Source of the DNA: Breviolum minutum Mf 1.05b.01
Taxonomy: Eukaryota; Sar; Dinophyceae; Suessiales; Symbiodiniaceae
Assembly (NCBI GenBank): GCA_000507305.1
Contig: DF239418.1
Span: forward strand, 85,248 to 149,247
Length of the DNA: 64,000 nt
Reading direction: 5' to 3'
Below the pieces are notes generated by a model, which saw nothing but the letters and a program-made list of their open reading frames with translations, did not search any database and was not told the DNA's origin. Positions 52,191-62,800 of this stretch are shown piece after piece (the stretch's first letter is position 1; the number at the start of each line of letters is the position of its first letter). Position numbers and translations under genes: made by a program.

Positions 52191-55100
52191 CGTGGAAAAA
52201 GGCAATTTTATGTGTGAAGTTTGGATGTACATTTAAACATGTTCTTTTGGGTGCTTCCCTTTCTATAGATAAAACTACGGAGTGATAGGGAATCTGATGC
52301 ACTTCTAGCCAAAGTTGTTTTTTTAGGTGAAAAATCCCATGATCTCCCACTAACTTCCACTAGTTCATTTTCAATGCATGACTTTGGAGCAGTGGAAAGG
52401 CGCCCATGAATGTGATGGTAGGTAGCCTACGCAGTGGATTATATGGATGATGGAAGGTCACCCATCAAATGCTGGAGATACCGCCATTTACCCGGAAGCT
52501 CCACTGGCCGAAAGCCACGGAAGCGAAAAAAAATGGGGTTAGAATGATGAGAAGTTCTCACTTGCCTGAATTTTGCGAAGCCTAGCAAAATGATACAAGT
52601 CATGATTCAGCGACCGCCACTCCATTTGATCCAAGAGTCATGGCTTGTGTTTGAATCGTTTCCATCACAGGCGGCTCCATTTCCAGCTGTGCGAATGCTC
52701 ATGCACTGTTCGCCAACGCTTGTGTGGAAAACTGCCAAATGCAGATCTCTGCCCCGATGGCCAAGGTGTCAAGCAAAGGAGCATCATGCCTAGCCAATGG
52801 GCAATGCCTGGAATTCCAATCACCATATTTTATAGGTTGGTTTATGAAACGCGAACCACCATGTTATATAGGAAGTCTTATCATCACCCAAAAGAAAACA
52901 CCATCTTTTTGTAAATGGTGGTTGACTTCCAGGGCATTGCCGCCAATGCATGTTTCAAATCCACTTGGACTAAGGGAACCCTCTTCAACATACCACTGCT
53001 TTCCGATAAGGGAATTGCTAGGCCAAAATAGAGACAGCATGAAGGGTGGTATAAAGAAAAAGGCACCAAAAGGGCGGCAACAACACCGAAGCCAAAGGAT
53101 TTACCTTTACCTTTGCTTGGCAACTTGGCGGGCAGCCTTTGCACTGCTTCACAACATCTATCAACGGTCATCTATATGTGGGTGCATGTATAGAAATAGA
53201 AAGACTTAAGTGACTTAATGGATAGATCTAACAGTTAAGACGGCTACTCATGTTTCTGCCAACAACATTTTTTTCTGTAGTCAAAATCGTCATTTAATCT
53301 AGGTTTCTGAGATGTATTGCCACATAAACGAATAGGCATTCGAATGCTATCCCATATCCAGAAATTCGGGACGCCCCGGTGTCGCTGGCAATTGAAAACA
53401 AAAATCCAAGGTACCAGCGCATGGTGGCAAAGGCCCACACACTGTTGGACAAACTTTGTGGGCTGAAGGTCCGTCTCAACAAGGCAAACTCCCCGGCACA
53501 TCTTCTCGAACACATTGAAGCGAGGTGATGCCAAAAGTCATAGGAGCCGAAGGAAAGAGTTGCAAGAGCTCACAAAGTACCTGAAAGGAGGAACCCTTGG
53601 AAATGTTTGTGGTTTGATGATCTTTTTCCATACTTGTATGTTTTCAATTTTGTAGGATTTGATATGAGTCTCATTTTTCATTGAAGCTTTGGTTCAAATC
53701 CTTAAGCCTGAGAGGTTCCAGTAGGACCCTGGATGTTCCACTCGAGTTCTAGGTGACTAAAACCAACATGAACATCATGTTGAGATCAACATACCCAAAT
53801 GAAAAAAGTGCATGTATTTCACCCAGATTTCACCTGTTGAAACCACTTATCCAATTCATTTGGTTAGCAACCGGCACCCAAAGTCTGGCCAAAGCTGCTA
53901 GAAACTTCTTGGGTTCCAAAATCCTCTAGAACTGCCAAGGTGGCTATGCCCAAAGCAGTCCTTGCTAGGACATTGTATTTTGCAAGGCAAAACATCTTTG
54001 GCCAAAAACAAAAGATATAAACCATAAACAAAGAAAAATAATAATATATACGAATATAAGTATATATATACAAATATATATATATATACATGTTGAAATA
54101 CAAAGAGTACATGTATAGGAGTGGGACTGTATACGTATAGTAAACAGAGAAGGGAAAATACATGAGCGTTCCTTCAAACATGGAACAAACATAAATCGCC
54201 ACATACGTTGCCCAAAGAACGTTTTCCCCAAAAAAAACTTACTGTACACAAAACCTTGAGATTCAATAATGGTTTTTGCATCATTTCCAAAGTTGCAGCT
54301 GCCCAAGCACTATTTGCCAACTCCTATTGCTTGAATTCCCAAATACGATGTGTGACACTTGTCACCATCACCTGCACCAAGTCTTCTGAAAGGTCATACT
54401 GCATGGTGGCAACTCCTTACCTTAAAGGTCACAAGGGATGGCAATTTTGGGTGACTTTCATGGCCACGTGAATGGTGTGAAACGGCATCATTTATTGTAA
54501 TTTCCATATGAAACCAACAAAAACATGTTAAAATGGATTCAAGTCTTCTGCTTCTTCTTATCTTTACGCAAGCTCCAATTCCTCTTGAAATCTTAGGCCA
54601 GTGAAATCATCGTAGGTATAATTTACTCAAATGGTCTTTGGAAGTTTGAGACATCCTCAGTGTTGAAGCCAAAATGACACATCCCCCTAAAAAAAACACC
54701 AAACAAAAACGCGCAAGCGTCAACATTAGTCAAATATTGACGGATATTTTTACAGAATTGTTGATCTCTTTTCTCATCCACAAAATTGTAACCCCCGCCT
54801 CTGGTATGCCAAATGCATGAAGTGGGCTGAAGAGGTCTGCAAAACTAGAGTGCCAAAAACCGAACAGCACCAAGAAGTCCAAACTACAAGCAGAAACCAC
54901 TCATATCAACATTAAAAAGAATACAGCACCCCTCTGACTCTTCAACAAATCATGTCTTTAGTCTGAGGCACAGTGTGTTTGCCAGTGTCTGTGGTCCCAG
55001 TTCCTTTTGTCTTTGACACCAAGGAGACAGCAATGCATCAATCAAGGGTTCCTTCACCTGGTTTCGGGATGTGAGTCAATGTGTCCGGGGCTCATGTGAA

Positions 55101-58100
55101 ATCACTTTGCATGTATGCCAACGCAATTGTAGTCAAGCTTTTCTTCAAGAAATCACAGGTTGTTTTAATTGTGCTTCTGGATTCACGGGAAAGTCACGAT
55201 GGACAACATACCGCAGCACCACAAAATGTTGGACACGTTCCTCGGTAGCAAGAGCACAACAACGTACACATTTCAACACTTGGCGTTAGCCAGGATGAGG
55301 ATGGAGACACATTCACAAGACTTGAACATGGACGAACATGTTGGAATAAACTAAGACCAATACCCCGCACCTGTCCTGCATGACAGGTATTCAACTTGCA
55401 TAAACAATTATATATATGCAACTATAGAACTACCCCATCCAGCTTCCATCTAGCTAGTCTACCCAAGTCAGAGATTGATAAAACTGTTGATGGCTGAACT
55501 CCTGTGAAACCTCGGATTTGAGGAAAAACCACGGAGTGGGTAAACATGGGTAAACTACCAAACTCAGGAGGTTGGCAGGAGTTCTGGCCAATCATCTGGT
55601 CAAATTATGCCAAACTTTTCACCAACCCCATAATTTCCCTGAAGCCCCGAGGCTTGGACCCGGCTCACCACAACCACCATTCTCTTCCCGGGGCAAATCG
55701 TTCAAGAGCCCAAAAGGTTTTTTACCGAGGAATTTTCCCACACCAAAATAGCGCCAATCGTACATCAAATATGTACCCTCCAGGGAATTAACATATCCCA
55801 CCTTGGGAAAAGGAAAATCATCTTCAAAATGCCATTTTTTGGGGGGATATGTTAGTTCCCTGCAGGGTATGTAAGATTATTTTTTGAAAATTAGCTATGT
55901 TATGTTCTACAAAACCATTTCACTCCTGACTCTACTCTTGGAAACTGACAAATATATACAAACATCCTCAAATCAACACCAAATGATCTCAATGATAATG
56001 TTTCAGCGTCGGGACTTTCCAACGGTACCCATTCAGAATGGTCAGACTCCAAACCAGCAAGTTCAATCATCAAATAACACTTTTTACAGTATAAGCTTTC
56101 GTTGAATTGTCCAAAAGATAATCGGTGTTTAAGATTGATTGTATAGACTAGATTCTTTGGTATCCGTCAAAGACTCTGCTTCATGACAAGTGGTTAATCA
56201 CATGTTATCACTATAGGCTCAACCACTAGCGGTTGAGCCTTACTCCCTCCCAGCTATACACATGTTCAACATGTTCAACCCGTTTACTGTGTTTGGCAAC
56301 CCGTTGTTGGGGATCCCTCCATCCTTTATCCTTCCAAGTGTCCGTGGATCTACTTCTTTCCATCCACGAGATTCCAGCGCCTCCATATATCCAGGAACGT
56401 GCCTTAGGAGACACCGATGACAAAACTTCATGGGATTCCCGTGCAAAATGATGCAAAATTTCATGGGGGTTTCACCGGTCCTCCAAAAACGTGTGGTAAA
56501 TCAAGTAATGTCTTGAGAATTCTTGAACATTCACCAAAACAAGATGTGAAACATTGATACTGCTGGTATCTTTGACAATATTCATGAAGCCAGCAACCAC
56601 ATTACCAGTACCACCTCACAATCATGAATTGGAAGTCGCTTAAAAGCTAATTGGACCCCAGTGACATTTTCAAGGTCGCCAACGTCCAAGAAATATTTGC
56701 AGCTTCTTGCGGTTTGAGTTCATGCATTCTCGGCACCACTTCCAGTGCGATGCTCTGCAAAGCGGGGCGAAACAACTTCAAGCGTGCGAACGACCAAGCC
56801 ATATTCGCCAAATGTTACGTGCTTGCGCCAGGAAGATCTTGAACAAAAACAAGCGCCAAAGTGGATACTGTTGGGATCTCCAGGCATTTCATCACACTAA
56901 GGCCTCCTGAGGTGTTGGCTGTTGCAGCTTTCCAACAAAAATGATGGAACTCTTAGTCAAATCATCGGACTTCAAGGCAGAATTATCTTGCATATTTCAG
57001 ACATGTTTGCAACTTATTCTCAAGGTCTTACGCGCAATCATCCAAGGCTCAAGTGATATTTGAAATTTCCTGATGCTTCACGTCTTTCAAGTGTGTCCGA
57101 TCAAGCTCCACTGCAACCAGTTTTGCCAACCGAGTGTCACCCACCTAGGCGAGTAACCCTCGCAAGTTGAAGACCTAATGGAAGTCCAGTTAAGTAAGTT
57201 ATCTTAAGATTTCATATGTTTAGTGAAGTTGTTGGTTTGTCATATACGGTGTAAATACCAAATGTAAAATATCATGTTCATTTTCATTTTGCATGAATCC
57301 ACAGCAGGGATGTACAGTGTGTCAATCATGCAGTTGATATGTTTATCACAACATTTAGCAATAAGCATCGCGTTCTCCATGGTATAAACATTTGCAAATG
57401 CCACAAGCTATTGCCACTATATGATCACTGAATAGTGCTGAGTTAATACAACTCACTCGCTGTCCTTACATCACTTTCATTAATATCCTGGCGCCAAGTA
57501 CTGGAGTGTTTGGCATTCCCATTTCAAGAAGTGCTCCCAAAAAGAATGCAGCTGGACCCATGGTAGAGGACAACACTGAAACAATAACACAAGTGATCAC
57601 ATACACTCACACGTAATGACAATTAATTCCATCTCCAACATGAATACTGTAATCTGCATATGTACATGCAAACACTATCATGTAAATAGAGTAAAAATGC
57701 AAAAGCCAACTGTCAGAGATTGATTGAATCTTAAACTATGTCAAAAGCATCAGATTTCAAAATAATGATTGAACTCTACATGTATGTATCAAATATAAGA
57801 TGAATAGGTACAAATAATGTACATGTAGCATACTGCCTTGCAACATGATGTGTCATGCTACATTTGATAATCATGTAATATGATTATAAAAACGGCTTTC
57901 ATAAGATGTCTGATGTCTGTACTACAAATCCTAGTTCTCATAAGTGCCAAAAGAAAAACAACTACCAAATCAACCGTAACTTTGCTCAACTCACCGACAG
58001 TTCGTCTCAAGTCTCACCTGTAACTTCGCAATGGCCCAGGTTGTATTAGCCAATGCTTGAAGGTCTGCTTGGAACAAAAGATGCTCTGCGCGACCCAAAA

Positions 58101-58410
58101 GACTTTGGAACCTGAGGACATCCACATAGCGCGTTCCAACTGTCAAAGGAGTGAGCCATGATGTTCACATTGTCTAAATCTTTAAGTCATATTCTTTGTA
58201 CAACAGCACTGGCTTGCTGAAAATATATGAACATGATTATAATGCAGAAAGAAGCCACTGCTGTGTTCAAAAACTCGGAGGGTGGCAAACTAAAGGGTAT
58301 CAATTTTGCAAAGTAGCACTGGCTACTATTCCCTTGTGGCTGAGAATTGCGTCTTAGCAAGCCGGTGCAAAGCTGTCGAGACGTTCACCACGCTAAATTC
58401 CTTGGTTTTT
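52041..58410 (-). CDS. OPR/Tbc2-like repeat protein (spliced, possibly broken)
   Basis: Exons recognised: about 58,330-58,410; 58,018-58,111; about 56,657-56,850; 54,255-54,323; 53,872-53,972; about 53,425-53,495; about 52,625-52,740; 52,041-52,190. All carry the helical repeat signature LANxAWAxAxL (LANTTWAIAKL, LANMAWSFARL, ELANSAWAAATL, SLSNSVWAFATM, ELATTAWTF). This is the octotricopeptide-type repeat abundant in algal and dinoflagellate RNA-binding proteins of chloroplast and mitochondrion. Two repeats hold in-frame stops at conserved positions (TAA before HLANMAW near 56.8 kb, TGA for Trp near 52.7 kb), so the locus may be a pseudogene or my exon borders may be off. No terminal RAP domain was found. 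Confidence 0.55.
52600..52745 (-). CDS. OPR repeat exon with in-frame TGA
   Basis: Reads QALANSA-stop-AFAQLEMEP then PVMETIQTQAMTLGSNG. The stop (TGA) sits where every other repeat has Trp (TGG), a one-base change. Confidence 0.5.
53425..53495 (-). CDS. OPR repeat exon
   Basis: Contains TFSPQSLSNSVWAFATMRW followed by a G|GTACCT donor. FSPQxLxNxxWAFA is the full consensus of the repeat. Confidence 0.55.
53872..53972 (-). CDS. OPR repeat exon (diverged)
   Basis: Reads VLARTALGIATLAVLEDF then GTQEVSSSFGQTLGA, donor GCCG|GTTGCT. Trp of the repeat is Leu here. Confidence 0.45.
54255..54323 (-). CDS. OPR repeat exon
   Basis: 69 bases from CAATAG|GAG to CTCAAG|GTTTTG. Encodes ELANSAWAAATLEMMQKP then LLNLK. 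Confidence 0.65.
54400..55760. other. No supported gene
   Basis: Interior of the OPR locus. Several short open frames on both strands lack motifs and splice borders. Confidence 0.35.
55774..55869. mobile_element. Inverted-repeat element, TACCCTCC family (best copy)
   Basis: Starts TACCCTCCAGGGAATTAACA and ends with its near-perfect inverted copy TGTTAGTTCCCTGCAGGGTA. 96 bases, TATCCC / GGGATA also paired. MITE-like. Confidence 0.8.
56215..56240. other. Perfect 10-base hairpin
   Basis: AGGCTCAACC, six-base loop ACTAGC, GGTTGAGCCT. In an OPR-gene intron; role unknown. Confidence 0.7.
56657..56850 (-). CDS. OPR exon with two repeats and an upstream in-frame TAA
   Basis: Reads HLANMAWSFARLKLFRPAL, QSIALEVVPRMHELKPQE and AANISWTLATLKMSL: two tandem 38-residue repeats. 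The codon before HLAN is TAA, where Gln (CAA) would be usual; upstream the frame is open again (VQDLPGAST). Confidence 0.6.
56930..58010. other. No gene seen
   Basis: AT-rich intron or spacer without supported exons. Confidence 0.5.
58018..58111 (-). CDS. OPR repeat exon
   Basis: From TCCTCAG|GTTCC to TTACAG|GTGAGA. Reads FQSLLGRAEHLLFQADL then QALANTTWAIAKLQ. Confidence 0.65.
58330..58410 (-). CDS. OPR-type exon candidate
   Basis: After AACCAAG|GAATTT reads EFSVVNVSTALHRLAKTQ then FSATRE, close to the repeat pattern VNxxxALxRLAK. Donor unresolved. Confidence 0.45.
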
Positions 58411-58789
58411 CTGGTTTCTTCCCAAATGGATCCCAAAAACCACTCTCTAGTGATTCTACTGTTGCCAAAAAAGCACCAAAAACATCACCTGAACATTGCA
58501 TGCATGGAGTTTGTACGAGTTTTCGCCTTGGGCCCCCGAATTCACTAAAAAACTACGTCGCTTGGACCGAGACACCGTACGCTTTTCATCGAAGAGATTT
58601 AAGATTTCTGTTCCCGAGGAACCAACGATCTGCTGATTCAGTTTCACCTTGTTGCCGAAAAGATGCGGCCACAAAATGTAGCTCACAGTGTTTATATATG
58701 TTTAAAAATATTGTAGATATATATGAAACATGAGTTTGATAAACATTGATGTGCAAATGAGTTATACATGTGTTTAAAACATTTTAAAA

Positions 58790-59014
58790 CCATGTGTGGC
58801 AGCGAACGGTTCATCACATATAGTTTGGAACCAGCAGCATCTACATGGCGTATTCCATCATCACCCTCTATTGTCACTCCTTCCTCACCACATTGATGCG
58901 TCTTCATATCATATCCAAATATGATTTTGATGACCATCATCACATCATATAGCAGCAGCATCCATTCATAAGCACCATCCAGCTTATAAGCCTTCAATGT
59001 TCCATCATCCACAT
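58790..59014 (-). CDS. Exon of unknown protein
   Basis: Acceptor TTTGGTGCAG|, then about 75 residues without stop: DVDDGTLKAYKLDGAYEW, MLLLYDVMMVIKIIFGYD, MKTHQCGEEGVTIEGDDG, IRHVDAAGSKLYVMNRSL. Mixed helix and strand. No family recognised. May be a 5' exon of the OPR gene or a gene of its own. Confidence 0.55.
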
Positions 59015-59404
59015 CTGCACCAAAAGACTGTGGTGCTCCTCAGGCGACATACCATCATCTCGGTCAGCTTAATCCATGGGTTAGAAAGGCTCTGAAGCAG
59101 ATAGAGTTGATTGAATCCGGAAGGATCTGGAAATCCCATGAGATGATTGATTCGATGGGAGAATAGAAACAAAATCAAAAAGTCTTCAGAAAGGCAACTA
59201 ACAAAGGTCATATGCCTATATGCGTTATGAGATTGGTTTCATTCAGGTTCAGCATAGTTTCACGATGTTTCACTCATAAGCAACTTGGTTCCAAATGGCT
59301 GCATCTCATCCCAATGTTTGGGAGTTTGTGCCAACAAAAACCTTTGCCCGTTGTCACTACACCTCAGTAGTGAGGCATTGTGAATGACATGAGCACAAAA
59401 GCAT

Positions 59405-59480
59405 GACCCATTGGGAGTTTCGAACTGCTCCAAGATGTTCCAGCATTTGCGTCAATCTTGAAATCATGTCAATCAACTTG
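59405..59480 (-). CDS. Possible exon
   Basis: After GATTTCAAG| reads RLTQMLEHLGAVRNSQWV then MLLCSCHSQCLTTE. Coding in character, not recognised. Confidence 0.3.
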
Positions 59481-59607
59481 AACCAGAATCGCAACAAAAA
59501 CCCCAAACAAAAGTTGGTGTCATCTTCACAAAAAAAAGCCAAACTTCAACTAGTGACTTGCACCATCCACCAGGTATATTACGATGATATACAGCACGAG
59601 ACAATCA

Positions 59608-59705
59608 CTGGTTGGTGGTTTCAACCCATTTGAAAAATATTAGTCAAATTGGACATCTTCCCCAAGTAGGGGTGAAAATAAAAAATCTTTGAAACCACCA
59701 CCTAG
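59608..59705 (-). mobile_element. Introner-like element, copy 1 of 3 (intact ends)
   Basis: Minus strand CTAG|GTGGTGGTTTCAAAGATT ... GGTTGAAACCACCAACCAG|. Taken as an intron it is 94 bases with GT and AG exactly at the inverted-repeat ends. Possible ATCA target duplication on either side. Confidence 0.75.
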
Positions 59706-59756
59706 ATCAATATACCACTTCTTTGCTGGAATGACGATCCAGCACCATCACAATGC

Positions 59757-59810
59757 CTCCACCCTATCAATGGCACTCACAATCTTTGCACGTTCCGCGG
59801 CAGGAAGGTC
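59757..59810 (-). CDS. Modular gene, P exon 4 (GC donor)
   Basis: TTGCAAG|GACC to GTGGAG|GCATTG. Encodes DLPAAERAKIVSAIDRVE. 54 bases like its sisters, which fixes the donor as GC. Confidence 0.7.
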
Positions 59811-62800
59811 CTTGCAACACGCGATTTGGCGATGGGCAAACCCAAGAGTTAAACAACCCAAAGTAGAAAGGGCAGGCTTCTTCAAGGTGTCAGCTGCTAA
59901 ATCATATGGGGTGAGGGGTTTGGTTGTTATAGCTTGCCGATTAAAGAATGGAACTGTGACTGGCAGTGACTGGACTATTGATATCTTTGAACAAAAATTA
60001 GTATATTGATTATGTATTGTTTTGGCATGTTTGGGATTCTCGGGATTACATTGGGATAAGCATTTCATTGTTGCCTTCATCCGAAACCTTTAAATTCCAA
60101 ATGAATTTCCAGTGATTTTTCAGGCTCCCAACAAATCAAGTCCAAGGGTTTTTTCCCCAGCTGCATGAAATCAATAGTTTAGCAACATTGACAATGGATG
60201 ACAATGGCATGTATACTGATGATTCAAAAGATTGAAAACACAAACAAACAACCTTCAGGTACAAGCACAAGACATAGAACTCATATTGGGTATGTATGTC
60301 ATCGAAGGGATTGTATGAATCGTTGAATGAGTTATGAGTCTATGGGTTTTCTGTCCAAAACAAGTGGATGCTTTTCACTAGTGACAGCAGCGTTTCGGCA
60401 AGTAGGCCTTATGACCTTATGATGATTCAATTAACATTTTGGCATTCTCCCGAATGTCAGGAAACACAGTCACCCAAGTCACCATCGACATACTACCAAC
60501 TGTACACCCACCATCATTATCCAACATTGGAGACATTATCAGTTAAAATCAATTTCATCAATCTTATTGATGCAATTACCTAACCACCACCTAACAATTT
60601 CACTCCCTTTTTTGAGAACTTCAGATGCGTCCTTCATGATGGCTGCCAAGGCGGTTTCCAAGTGACTTTCAGATGCCCGTAACAAAAGCTCCGCCACCTT
60701 CAGTCGTAAGGCCTCATTGGGATCTGCCTGGCGAATGGCAGTCACCTTTTGGAAGCTGACATATCCCTAAAAGAACATCCAAAACCAAGCGACTTTCACA
60801 TAGGTTTAAACATCAACAAAGAAATTGAAATACATCTTTTAATAGGTTGACATATCTGTGATATTTCTTTCTCAAGTTTTGTACTTAAAATCCATCCACA
60901 ATGGAGTGCTAAAACATGCCAAAACCATATGACTAAACATAAATAAACAGTGGTTCTTTAGAATCGGACAAATACATCACAAAGAAAAAAAACGGTTTAA
61001 ATGGCAACTTCAAGCAGTCTAGCATGTTTTCAAAACAAGTCTCAAAACATGTCTGCAACAACCTTGCAATGAACTGTTTTAAGGTCATGCCCCTCCTCTC
61101 TCTCTCTCTTTCCAATGTAAACACGACCGCTACTAGACGAAAACAAATCATTCAATCTACAAAACAGGAAGTACTTAATTATTTCCCAGCTGCAATTTCA
61201 TAACATTCTCCATGCCAAGATCCATCAACAACTTCTTTCTCCACCCCAAACAACCCACAAAAATTGCCACAAAGTTGGTGACCTCCACTTGCGCCATGGC
61301 TTCTTGAAGTTTGCCACGATCCGATGCACTTAGCTCCTGCGGACAAAAACCAATGGGTAGAACAGATGCGACGTTGATTAAAAACACCTTTGGAAGGCCA
61401 TAGTTGTGTGCATGCATTTTTCCTATATTAAAAAAACACAATACTAAATTTACATGTATAACCTATACATATTAGAGCACATGGCATTAAATCAAGTATC
61501 TTAAATCAAACTATATAGAAATTGACAAAAACAACCCAATCAAAACACAAATCCACCAACCGTAAAGTACTAGCCATATATTGACATATATATATATATA
61601 TCTTTGATATATGTTGGTGAGTTATGTCTTCTTGTACATGTTGCATGTTGATACTATTTTATCAAGTCAAAAAATCCCACCAAATTCCCTTCATAGTTGC
61701 TTGAAGACATATCATATGAAAAAAAAACTCCCATCTGATAATTACCGGTCCTTCATCACTTTTTTCAGGTTATCTCCAAGTTGATCTTCTGGAGATGATT
61801 CCATCAATGCCATAAACTTCGCTGTGAGCTTTGCAGCTCCCATCTGAGGGAAGTTTGTTTGACGACATTTTTTTGGGGGAAGCGTTAAAAAAATGTTGGA
61901 ACCTGGAAGCCCAAATAACATGCCCATGGTATTTTTCCTCAGAAACTGTTATATTATATCTATATATATCTTTGGGATACAAAGATCTCAGGTCATAATA
62001 TCTCATAATTGAAATCGATGGTGAGTGATCCGTCCCTACAAAGCCCCACTTGATAGAGTACTTTATATACATATGTGTGTATATATATATATATATGTAC
62101 AGTGGTTGTTGAGCCCTCATATTCAGGGAAGCGTTTATTGTCTCGTGCGATCTCATTTGTAACAAGAAGTTTGGCACCGGTTCCAATTGAATCTGCCGGA
62201 GTGAATAAGAGAAACGACAAATTAGCATTAAAAGATTTGGACAATGATGCTTCAAACAACTTCCAAACACTTGTCAAACAGAACATGATTTGGGTGAGAT
62301 TTTACAAATGGGCAACCATATAAAGCTCGTAGTCGTTTGTGTGGCCTTTTCCAAAAATATCCCGAGAAATGACTCATAAGAACAAGATTCAACGTCGCCT
62401 ACAACGGTGACACCAGCACTTACCCCAACTTGAGCGCTTACTCTTCATGCTTTGCTGGTTGTATCCCTGGTTGGTTTGTTTCCTGTCCTTCCTTGATCAT
62501 TGCATCAGTTCTTTATGTCAAAATTGTGTAGAATATCGTTGGCTAGACTCACCCTTATCGCTCCAACTTTTCACAGTGAAGTTGACACAAAAGGTAAAAA
62601 AATCTACTGCATTCCGGTTGTAAAAAAACTGACAGAAGCTGCGTACCTCCACTTTTGCTACAGCTTCGCGGATTTTCATCACATCCGCAGCGTTCAAATC
62701 CTAGTGGCTGGCTTCACTGGTTATCTGCGCATGTCTATATGCACACAATGTCAAATGTCACTGAATTATTTCTTTTAATGTATATGAACACTAAAATATA

